From JAGXFP01 sp039714535 (lineage in GTDB: Bacteria; Desulfobacterota; Desulfobulbia; Desulfobulbales; JAGXFP01), in contig JBDLJC010000061.1 in NCBI GenBank assembly GCA_039714535.1, positions 1-18,729 on the forward strand: a stretch of 18,729 bases of DNA, written 5' to 3'. Under the pieces are notes generated by a model that saw nothing but the letters and a program-made list of their open reading frames with translations, was not told the origin of the DNA and did no database searches. Within the stretch, counting starts at the first letter, position 1. Each line of letters opens with the position of its first letter. Made by a program: the position numbers and the translations under genes. Below are positions 1 to 6,380 of the stretch, piece after piece.

Positions 1-468
1 ATGAGTATTGAGAGGGCCAGCTTGTCCTGTTGCGCGGATTAAACTTCAAGAAGGCAACTATGTTGTTCCTCCTCAGTGGAACATTTTGCAAAAGGCTCCA
101 ACATCACTATAATATTGGCAGCAATTGCCCGGAAACGCTTTTGCGAAAAACTGTCGCCCCAGCCTTGGGCTGATGCCTGGCACAGAGGGCTGTTTATATA
201 GGACACCCATAACTTATTAAAATAAATACGCTTCGGAGTAAAGATAAAGCCAAAATATTGGCATTACGACCTGGCAAGCAACTCGAACATTTAATGCTCG
301 CCGCATTGTTTCTTCCCGACAACATACAATTATGTTAATTTAGGCCCTTGAGTTTCCCCCCACTGGCATAGTCGGGAACACCATATACGACGATTAGCAA
401 AATCTCTGGACTGTTATCAGTCAGGATGATCCAGGATCTTGCGAAGAAAATATTTTAGAGGCCTGCAC
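1..468. other. Gene-free leader with several inverted repeats
   Basis: No convincing coding region is visible here on either strand. The stretch contains several small inverted repeats. CAGCC/GGCTG lies at 160-172. GCCAA-AATA-TTGGC lies at 249-262. A larger nested structure has TTCCCGAC (313-320) able to pair with GTCGGGAA (371-378) and encloses the hairpin AACATA-CAAT-TATGTT (321-336). This could be the 5' untranslated region of the corrinoid-activator gene at 469. I looked for a cobalamin riboswitch because of that gene. Only a weak B12-box-like stretch is present near 419-432 and the other conserved core segments are missing, so I do not call one. Confidence 0.4.
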
Positions 469-2382
469 ATGACCCAAGAAGTCCATTTTTTACCAGACGA
501 TGTCAAAATAACCGTTGATGACGACGAAAACCTCCTGGCCGCCGCCGCTACCGCCGGGGTATACATTCATGCCTACTGCGGGGGAGACGGGGTCTGCGGT
601 AAATGCAAATGCAAGATCGACGAGGGCGAGGCCAACGCCTCCGGGCCCCCGGCCGATAGCGACGGCTTTCGTCTGGCCTGCCAAACCACGATCAAAGGCG
701 ATCTGGTCGTCTCGGTGCCGGAAGAGATCAAAAAAGATGGCCAGGCCCTCAAAAGAAAACCGAAAACCACCCGCACCATTTCGGCCCGTTCCATGTCGGA
801 ACTGATCGGTCAGTGGCAGCTTGACCCTCCGGTTGAGAAAAGATTCCTTAAACTCGAACCGCCTTCGGCCGATGATAATGTCCCTGATCTCCAGAGGCTG
901 CTGCGGGCTATCCGCAAAGGCTGCCACGACTGCGCGGAACCAACCTATGACCACCCCCGTCTCCTCCAGGAACTAGCGGCAACACTGCGAGAGGCCGACT
1001 GGGAAGTAACCGTCATCCTGCTGCGCGGCAAACGAAGCGAAGAACCCAGCCGTATCATTGCCGTTGAGCCGGGCAATACCACCAACCGTCTCTATGGTCT
1101 GGCCGTGGATATCGGCACCACCACCGTCTGCGGCCTGCTCCTTGACCTGAACAGCGGCAAGGTTATGGCCGAATCTTCCAGCTATAACGACCAGATCAGA
1201 TTCGGCGAAGATGTCATCTCCAGGATCATTTACTCCCAAAAGACCGACGGCCTGGAAGATCTTCAGGACCAGGTGATCCGGACCATCAACAAGGTGATTG
1301 AGAATGTCTGTAAGCAGGTGATCATCAGTCCCAGCGATATCAGCTACATCATGGCGGCCGGCAATACCATTATGAGCCAGCTATTACTGGCGATAAACCC
1401 CAAATATCTGCGGGAAGCCCCGTACGTGCCTACCTGCAGCCAGATGCCTCTGACCAGGGCCGCCGCCATCGGCGTCTATGCCCACCCATCCGTCCGGCTC
1501 TTCCTCTACCCCTCCATCGCCAGCTATGTCGGCGGTGATATCGTCGCCGGCGTCCATGCCTGCCAGATGCACAAGAGCTCGGAACTCACCCTCTTTATTG
1601 ATATCGGCACCAACGGTGAAATCGTCGTCGGCAATCAAGACTGGATGGCCTGCGCGGCCTGTTCGGCCGGGCCGGCCTTTGAAGGCGGCGGCATCAAGCA
1701 TGGCATGCGGGCCAACACCGGCGCCATCGAAAACTTCCACATCCACCCGGAAACCCTCGATCCGATGATCGTCACTATCGATCGAACCAAACCTTGCGGG
1801 ATCTGCGGCTCCGGTCTGATCAGCATCGTCTCCGAACTGCTGGAGGCCGGGGTCATCGATCAGCAGGGCAAGTTCAACCGCAAGCTGGACCACCCCCGCA
1901 TCCGGAAAGGTATTGATGGTCACGAATACGTTCTGGCCTGGTCAGGGGACTCGCTGACCGGTGAAGATATCGCCATCACCGAAGTTGACCTCGACAACCT
2001 GATCAGGGCCAAAGGCGCCATGTATGCCGGTTACCAGACCCTGCTCGAATCGGTCGGCATGACCTTTAATGATCTGGATCGGGTAATTCTGGCCGGTAAT
2101 TTCGGGGCCTATATCGATCTGGAAAGGGCCATCGTCATCGGTCTATTGCCCGATATTGACAGAGATAAATTCTATTACCTCGGCAACGCCTCGCTGACCG
2201 GCTGCCAGATCAGTCTGGTCGATATCAACCGGTTCCGCGATCGCAACGATGTCAGTAAATTAATGACCAATATGGAGCTCAGTGAAAACCCCCAGTTCAT
2301 GAATCATTATATGGCGTCTCTGTTTCTGCCCCATACGGATATGAGCCTTTTCCCGACCGTGCAGGAGAAACTGCCATCATGA
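469..2382 (+). CDS. Corrinoid-protein reductive activator (RACo-like; 2Fe-2S ferredoxin plus ASKHA domain, DUF4445)
   Basis: This protein should reactivate a corrinoid protein that has drifted to the Co(II) state, by ATP-dependent reductive activation. From ATG 469 it is 637 residues. Residues 1-95 form a plant-type [2Fe-2S] ferredoxin with cysteines C37, C43, C46 and C71 (CX5CX2C...C). A linker follows. From about residue 210 there is an actin/Hsp70-like ATPase fold, with GLAVDIGTTT (210-219), LFIDIGTNGE (375-384) and LAGNFGAY near the C-terminus. An in-frame TTG at 439 would add ten residues, but ATG 469 has AGAGG just upstream and starts the ferredoxin cleanly. In acetogens the homologue (RACo, acsV) activates the corrinoid Fe-S protein of the Wood-Ljungdahl pathway, and the acsE-like neighbour fits. 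Related activators also serve methylamine or O-demethylase corrinoid proteins, so the exact partner is inferred. Confidence 0.88.
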   Translation: MTQEVHFLPDDVKITVDDDENLLAAAATAGVYIHAYCGGDGVCGKCKCKIDEGEANASGPPADSDGFRLACQTTIKGDLVVSVPEEIKKDGQALKRKPKTTRTISARSMSELIGQWQLDPPVEKRFLKLEPPSADDNVPDLQRLLRAIRKGCHDCAEPTYDHPRLLQELAATLREADWEVTVILLRGKRSEEPSRIIAVEPGNTTNRLYGLAVDIGTTTVCGLLLDLNSGKVMAESSSYNDQIRFGEDVISRIIYSQKTDGLEDLQDQVIRTINKVIENVCKQVIISPSDISYIMAAGNTIMSQLLLAINPKYLREAPYVPTCSQMPLTRAAAIGVYAHPSVRLFLYPSIASYVGGDIVAGVHACQMHKSSELTLFIDIGTNGEIVVGNQDWMACAACSAGPAFEGGGIKHGMRANTGAIENFHIHPETLDPMIVTIDRTKPCGICGSGLISIVSELLEAGVIDQQGKFNRKLDHPRIRKGIDGHEYVLAWSGDSLTGEDIAITEVDLDNLIRAKGAMYAGYQTLLESVGMTFNDLDRVILAGNFGAYIDLERAIVIGLLPDIDRDKFYYLGNASLTGCQISLVDINRFRDRNDVSKLMTNMELSENPQFMNHYMASLFLPHTDMSLFPTVQEKLPS

Positions 2383-2400
2383 TTGGTTGCCCAAATCCAC

Positions 2401-2640
2401 CGCCAAAATGGCGCATTAAATGAAACTTTTGTAGTAATTCAAATAGTTATTAGTGCCAACCAGCACCGTTTGTTTCACCAGGGCAAGCCATTTTGTCCCT
2501 TCGGGTCAAATGAGACGGCCGCATCTGCTGCGTTGGCAAGTCGTTGATATCGCACAAGGATTATCAACATACTCGCCGCCTCGAAGGTCTCGCAGGCTCG
2601 CTATCTGCATCTGCAACCGTCTCGTTTGACGGTGGATCAG
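2401..2640. repeat. Palindromic intergenic repeat element
   Basis: The 400-base gap between the two corrinoid genes contains nested inverted repeats. CGCCA-AAA-TGGCG lies at 2401-2413. TTTGtCCC-TTC-GGGtCAAA is a hairpin at about 2492-2510. Long arms TCAAATGAGACGG (2506-2518) and CCGTCTCGTTTGA (2617-2629) match in 12 of 13 positions when folded, and partial symmetry continues inward (GCA..TGC). No reading frame is convincing. The size of about 150 bases and the terminal inverted repeats resemble dispersed palindromic or MITE-like repeats, but whether other genomic copies exist cannot be seen from this window. Confidence 0.45.
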
Positions 2641-2655
2641 GGGGTAATATCATCA

Positions 2656-2684
2656 TTGACAACCTTTTGTATTGACGCTATTTT
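2656..2684 (+). promoter_or_regulatory. Sigma70-type promoter for the acsE-like gene
   Basis: TTGACA at 2656-2661 and TATTTT at 2679-2684 are separated by exactly 17 bases. This lies about 95 bases upstream of the methyltransferase start, downstream of the palindromic repeat. It suggests that the gene can be transcribed independently of the activator gene. Confidence 0.5.
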
Positions 2685-2780
2685 CACGGTTTGTCTGTTT
2701 GCAGGAAAAATGCTCGGTAAAAATCGTTAAACCGGTTCATAGAGAATCTAAAAATATTAAAGTTTTACAAGGAGAGAAAA

Positions 2781-3677
2781 ATGTCAAACCTCGTACTCGG
2801 AATTGCTGAAAGCATCAACATCATGGGGACCAGAAGCGGCACGGCCATGAAGGAAAGAGAACCCGGCCCCGTTCAGGAAATGGCCAGAGAAGAGACCGCC
2901 GCCGGCGCCTCCTTCCTCGATCTCAACATCGGCCCGGCCCGCAAGGACGGCACCGAATTGATGCCCTGGGTAGTAGAAACCGTCGAGGAGGCGACCCCTC
3001 TGCCGCTCTGTCTCGATACCACCAATACCGATGCGATGGCCGCCGGTTTCAAAACGATCAAAAACAAGAAGAACGCCATTATGAACTCCATTTCCGCCCA
3101 GCCGGAAAGAATGGAGAAGCTGATCCCGGTCGCTGCCGAGGCGGGCTGTAACGTCATCGCCCTGCTCTGGGGACCGGATGGCATGCCCCGCGATTCAAAC
3201 GAACGGGCCGCCATGTCAGTCGATCTGATGATGGCCTTAAACGAGGCCGGCATCTCCAATGAGAAGATGATCTTCGATCCGATCGCCACCCCGATCACCC
3301 TGGGCTCCGACCAGATCATGTCCGGTCTTGAGTTTCTGAGCATGCTGCCGGAGATCGCCCCCGGCTCCCGGACCACCGTCGGTCTGTCCAACGTCTCCAA
3401 CGGCGTTGACGAGAAACTGCGCGGCTATCTGGATCGGACCTACCTGATCATGCTGATGAAGTACGGCCTGACCACCGCCATTGTCAATTCCTACGATCCA
3501 GAACTGATCGCCCTCTGTAAAGGCGAGCGCCAGGTGCTGGTCGATATGGTTCATGGCATGATGGAGGGCAATGACCCCGATCCGAGCACCCTCGACCAGC
3601 GCTCTCTGGAGCATTATAAGACCTACAAAGTTCTGTCCGGCCAGAATGTCTTTTCCGAATCATGGCTCGACCTGTAA
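2781..3677 (+). CDS. acsE: Methyltetrahydrofolate:corrinoid/Fe-S protein methyltransferase (pterin-binding, AcsE-like)
   Basis: This cytosolic enzyme should transfer the methyl group of methyltetrahydrofolate to the cobalt of a corrinoid protein, the step linking the folate branch of the Wood-Ljungdahl pathway to acetyl-CoA synthase. The 298 residues form a dihydropteroate-synthase-like TIM barrel. The barrel segments are recognisable: FLDLNIGP (45-52), LCLDTTN (76-82, D79), MNSIS (101-105, N102), FDPIATPI (165-172, D166) and GLSNVSNG (201-208, N204). D79, D166 and N204 line up with the folate-binding Asp and Asn residues of the Moorella enzyme. The protein has about 40 more C-terminal residues than that enzyme (262 aa). 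ATG 2781 has GGAG at 2771-2774. The activator gene lies upstream and a terminator follows at 3704. Another corrinoid methyltransferase specificity is possible because acsCD is not in view. Confidence 0.85.
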   Translation: MSNLVLGIAESINIMGTRSGTAMKEREPGPVQEMAREETAAGASFLDLNIGPARKDGTELMPWVVETVEEATPLPLCLDTTNTDAMAAGFKTIKNKKNAIMNSISAQPERMEKLIPVAAEAGCNVIALLWGPDGMPRDSNERAAMSVDLMMALNEAGISNEKMIFDPIATPITLGSDQIMSGLEFLSMLPEIAPGSRTTVGLSNVSNGVDEKLRGYLDRTYLIMLMKYGLTTAIVNSYDPELIALCKGERQVLVDMVHGMMEGNDPDPSTLDQRSLEHYKTYKVLSGQNVFSESWLDL

Positions 3678-3703
3678 AAAACGCTCCGCAAGTCTAATGA
3701 TCG

Positions 3704-3735
3704 AAGGGGAGCTGCTGAGCGGCTCCCCTTTTTTA
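3704..3735 (+). terminator. Rho-independent terminator after acsE-like gene
   Basis: AAGGGGAGC (3704-3712) and GCTCCCCTT (3722-3730) form a perfect 9-bp stem with a 9-base loop, followed by a T-rich run (TTTTATTTTT). It lies 27 bases after the methyltransferase stop and separates that gene from the nuclease-like pair. Confidence 0.88.
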
Positions 3736-3755
3736 TTTTTATGGTGTTTGAGGCC

Positions 3756-4331
3756 ATGACCGATATCAAATCACATCATATGAGCTACGGCACCTTAACC
3801 GATTACGTGACCGGTCATAAAATTATCGACACCGATGATGAACGGTATCGCCAAAAACTCTGCCGGTTGCTGGTCGAAGAGAAAGGCTACCGGAAAACCG
3901 ATCTTGAGGTCGGCAGCAAAATAGAGACCCTGTTCAGCGGTAATTTCGTGGTTTCCAAGATCGACATTGTGGTCAACATCAAAGAGCAGCGACTGCTGGT
4001 AATCAGATACGGTCCCGGCTCACTGGTTACCAGGGAGAGGCCGGCTCTGGCTGCAGCCCGGGTTCTTGATCCTGAATACGTAATTCCGGTAACCGTGGTC
4101 ACCAATGGTGAAGATTGCGAGATCCTGGATACAACCACCGGCAAAATCACTGGCCGGGGCCTGGACGGTATCCCAAATCGGCAACAGGCTCTCAATCTGG
4201 CGACAGCGCCTCGATCACCCGGCCCCACCGGCGATCGGCGAGAAAAGGAACTGCGCATTCTTAATGCCTTCGATGTTGAGATCTGTTGCGCCGGAGGACC
4301 ATGCGCCTTGCCTAATGCCCCGGAAGGATGA
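3756..4331 (+). CDS. HsdR-N-like (type I restriction N-terminal domain) protein, probably catalytically degenerate
   Basis: The 191-residue protein resembles the N-terminal endonuclease-like domain found in HsdR and in stand-alone small proteins. RQKLCRLLVEEKGY (32-45) is the typical entry helix and KIDIVV (68-73) supplies the acidic residue D70. The next strand, where PD-(D/E)XK nucleases carry E-x-K, reads LLVIRYGPGS (80-89), so the ExK pair is absent. A basic/acidic helix REKELRILNAFD (162-173) and three cysteines (C177, C178, C183) end the protein. An upstream ATG (3741) overlaps the terminator tail; ATG 3756 preceded by GAGG is preferred, and ATG 3780 is also possible. The stop lies one base before the next start. 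The fold assignment is by motif resemblance only. A nucleic-acid-binding, non-cutting role is a guess. Confidence 0.6.
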   Translation: MTDIKSHHMSYGTLTDYVTGHKIIDTDDERYRQKLCRLLVEEKGYRKTDLEVGSKIETLFSGNFVVSKIDIVVNIKEQRLLVIRYGPGSLVTRERPALAAARVLDPEYVIPVTVVTNGEDCEILDTTTGKITGRGLDGIPNRQQALNLATAPRSPGPTGDRREKELRILNAFDVEICCAGGPCALPNAPEG

Positions 4332-4332
4332 A

Positions 4333-4905
4333 ATGAAAAAAATCATTTCGGAAATAAATAAACTTGGCAGGTTACATATATCTTTGATCGAGCCAGAAAA
4401 TATTACAACGATTGTTTCAAAAATACATTCAAAAAGCAAACCTCTAGATTTAGAAAATAATTACCTTATTGATAACCTCACCGCCGCAAAGGGGTTGTAT
4501 GTTTTTTTTGCAAAATTCCCTTTTAGAAAGTATGAGCACCTGTTGGGGTTTGGAAGAAAATGGGGCGTCTTACGGGACAAGGATGCTCCCCCCAATTGTC
4601 CACGCTTTCACAAAGGCAACGCAAATTTCAAAAAAAACAAAAAGTTACTTTTTGAAAATCAATATGTGCCTTTTTATCTTGGTAAAAGTGAAAAGATACA
4701 AGAGAGAGTTCTATGTCATATCGAGACAGAATTGGATAAAACCGTTTATGCCTTAAAACTTAAGGCCAGGAATAATATACTGAAGAATATCGTATTTAAA
4801 TTAGGATACGTTGAGTTTTATATAGATGATGGCTCGTATTTTTGTATAGAATTGCTTGAGAAAGAAGTTCGGAACTTTCTCCGACCCATTATCGGAAAAC
4901 AATGA
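4333..4905 (+). CDS. GIY-YIG-like domain protein (putative)
   Basis: This 190-residue protein has no firm family match, but its order of motifs suggests a GIY-YIG nuclease fold. GLYVFF (54-59) stands in the GIY position and FYLGKS (114-119) in the YIG position. ERVLCHI (124-130) supplies the expected Arg (R125) and His (H129). A C-terminal acidic segment, ELLEKEVRNFLRPIIGKQ (173-190), could hold the metal-binding Glu. Residues 90-110 form a Lys-rich insert. The start is fixed by GGAAGG (4322-4327) before ATG 4333; longer in-frame starts lie inside the preceding gene. The gene begins one base after the upstream stop, suggesting coupled translation. Its DNA is far more AT-rich than the preceding gene, a sign of separate origin. 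It could be a DNA-processing or defence-associated nuclease. Confidence 0.5.
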   Translation: MKKIISEINKLGRLHISLIEPENITTIVSKIHSKSKPLDLENNYLIDNLTAAKGLYVFFAKFPFRKYEHLLGFGRKWGVLRDKDAPPNCPRFHKGNANFKKNKKLLFENQYVPFYLGKSEKIQERVLCHIETELDKTVYALKLKARNNILKNIVFKLGYVEFYIDDGSYFCIELLEKEVRNFLRPIIGKQ

Positions 4906-4935
4906 AAAAATCCAATACAAATCTGTAAATTACAC

Positions 4936-4953
4936 CGTTAAACTATTTTAACG
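4936..4953. promoter_or_regulatory. Perfect palindrome upstream of DAHP synthase (operator candidate)
   Basis: CGTTAAA-CTAT-TTTAACG is a perfect 7-bp inverted repeat with a 4-base spacer, 34 bases upstream of the DAHP synthase start. There is no T-run after it, so a dimeric repressor site is more likely than a terminator. The cognate regulator is unknown. Confidence 0.35.
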
Positions 4954-4987
4954 AAATCACTTCGCAGCAATATGGAGAATGAAGCAC

Positions 4988-6334
4988 ATGAGCGACACAA
5001 GCTGGAACAAAACAAGTTGGCAAAACTTCCAAGCCCTGCAACAACCAAACTGGCCTGACCAGAAGGAATATCAGTCGGTACTGGAGGAAATCTCGACCCT
5101 GCCGCCCCTGGTTTTTGCCGGAGAGATTCGGACCCTGAAACAGCAACTGGCGCTGGTTTCCAAGGGGGAAGCTTTTCTGCTCCAGGGTGGCGACTGCGCC
5201 GAAGAATTCGCCATGTGCAATGCCCCGACCATCCGTGAGATGCTGAAGGTTATTCTGCAGATGGCGGTCATTATCAGCTACGCCGGCGGCAAACCGGTGG
5301 TTAAGGTGGGCCGCATCGCCGGTCAGTATGCCAAGCCCCGCTCTTCTGATACAGAGATGGTTAACGGCGTGGAATTGTCCAGCTACCGGGGTGATATGGT
5401 TAACGGTATTGAGCCAACCCCCGAAGCCCGGCAACCGGATCCCAAGCGCATGCAGGAAGGCTATTTCCGGGCCTGTTCAACCATGAATATCGTCCGGGCC
5501 TTTACCCGGGGCGGTTTTGCCTCTCTTGACCGGGTCCATGCCTGGAACAACGAGTTTGTCAAGAGCTCTCCCCAGGGCCAGTCCTATGAAAAACTGGCCA
5601 AGAACATCGATCAGGCCATAAAATTCATGGAGTTGATCGGTCTCGATACTGAAATCCCCCAGATCAAACAGGCGGCCTTTTTCACCTCCCACGAGGCCCT
5701 GCTGCTGGGCTACGAACAGGCCCTGACCCGGGAAGATTCAACCACCCCCGGCAACTGGTATGACTGCAGCGGCCACATGTTGTGGATCGGCGACCGGACC
5801 CGGCAGCTGGACGGCGCCCACCTGGAATTCCTGCGCGGGGTCCAGAACCCGATCGGCATGAAAGTCGGCCCCAACCACGACATGGATGAGCTGAAAAAGA
5901 TCGTCAGCAAGCTTAATCCCGCTAACGAACCAGGCCGCCTTACCCTGATCACCCGTTTCGGGGCGGACAAGATCGAAAATTATCTGCCCAATCTCTGCCA
6001 AGAGATGAAAAAAGAGGGCTTCAAACTGGTCTGGAGTTGCGATCCGATGCACGGCAATACTTATACGGCAGAAAGCGGCTATAAGACCAGAAGCTTCGAC
6101 AATATTCTCAAAGAGATCCAGTCCTTCTTCCAGATCCATTGGGACACCGGCACCGTCCCGGGTGGTGTGCATTTCGAGCTGACCGGCGAAAATGTTACCG
6201 AGTGCACCGGCGGCGGCCGCGAGATCAAGGACGAGCATCTGGTTAAAAACTACCTGACCAACTGCGATCCACGCCTTAACGCCGAACAGAGCCTGGAGCT
6301 GGCCTTCCAGATCGCCGAGATGATCCGCAAGTAA
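4988..6334 (+). CDS. Class II (plant-type) 3-deoxy-7-phosphoheptulonate synthase
   Basis: This enzyme condenses phosphoenolpyruvate and erythrose-4-phosphate to DAHP, the first step of the shikimate pathway. From ATG 4988 it has 448 residues, normal for the class II family (about 450-470). Diagnostic stretches are LLQGGDCAEEF, KVGRIAGQYAKPRS, LWIGDRTRQLDGAH, VWSCDPMHGNT, HFELTGENVTEC and NCDPRLNAEQSLELAF. The expected metal ligands are present: C70, H355, E397 and D427. An in-frame ATG at 4979 is only one base after the GGAG at 4974-4977, whereas ATG 4988 is ten bases away, so the latter is preferred; the difference is three residues. No other shikimate gene is nearby. The palindrome at 4936 is the only regulatory hint. 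Confidence 0.95.
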   Translation: MSDTSWNKTSWQNFQALQQPNWPDQKEYQSVLEEISTLPPLVFAGEIRTLKQQLALVSKGEAFLLQGGDCAEEFAMCNAPTIREMLKVILQMAVIISYAGGKPVVKVGRIAGQYAKPRSSDTEMVNGVELSSYRGDMVNGIEPTPEARQPDPKRMQEGYFRACSTMNIVRAFTRGGFASLDRVHAWNNEFVKSSPQGQSYEKLAKNIDQAIKFMELIGLDTEIPQIKQAAFFTSHEALLLGYEQALTREDSTTPGNWYDCSGHMLWIGDRTRQLDGAHLEFLRGVQNPIGMKVGPNHDMDELKKIVSKLNPANEPGRLTLITRFGADKIENYLPNLCQEMKKEGFKLVWSCDPMHGNTYTAESGYKTRSFDNILKEIQSFFQIHWDTGTVPGGVHFELTGENVTECTGGGREIKDEHLVKNYLTNCDPRLNAEQSLELAFQIAEMIRK

Positions 6335-6380
6335 TCGGCATAGAATTAGGTTCTAGAGGACAACCGGACAGGAACCACCA

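Noticed and set aside
179..195. Sigma54-like TGGCAC element in the leader
   Set aside because: The spacing from GG to the -12 GC is wrong and the TTGC half is absent.
411..435. B12-box-like AGTCAGGATGATCC upstream of the corrinoid activator
   Set aside because: The other conserved cobalamin-riboswitch segments (GTGAAA-TCC, CCGCAACTGT) are missing, so the match is probably chance.
5738..6238. Minus-strand open frame inside the DAHP synthase gene
   Set aside because: The plus-strand protein is a full-length, well-conserved enzyme; the opposite frame has no recognisable motifs.
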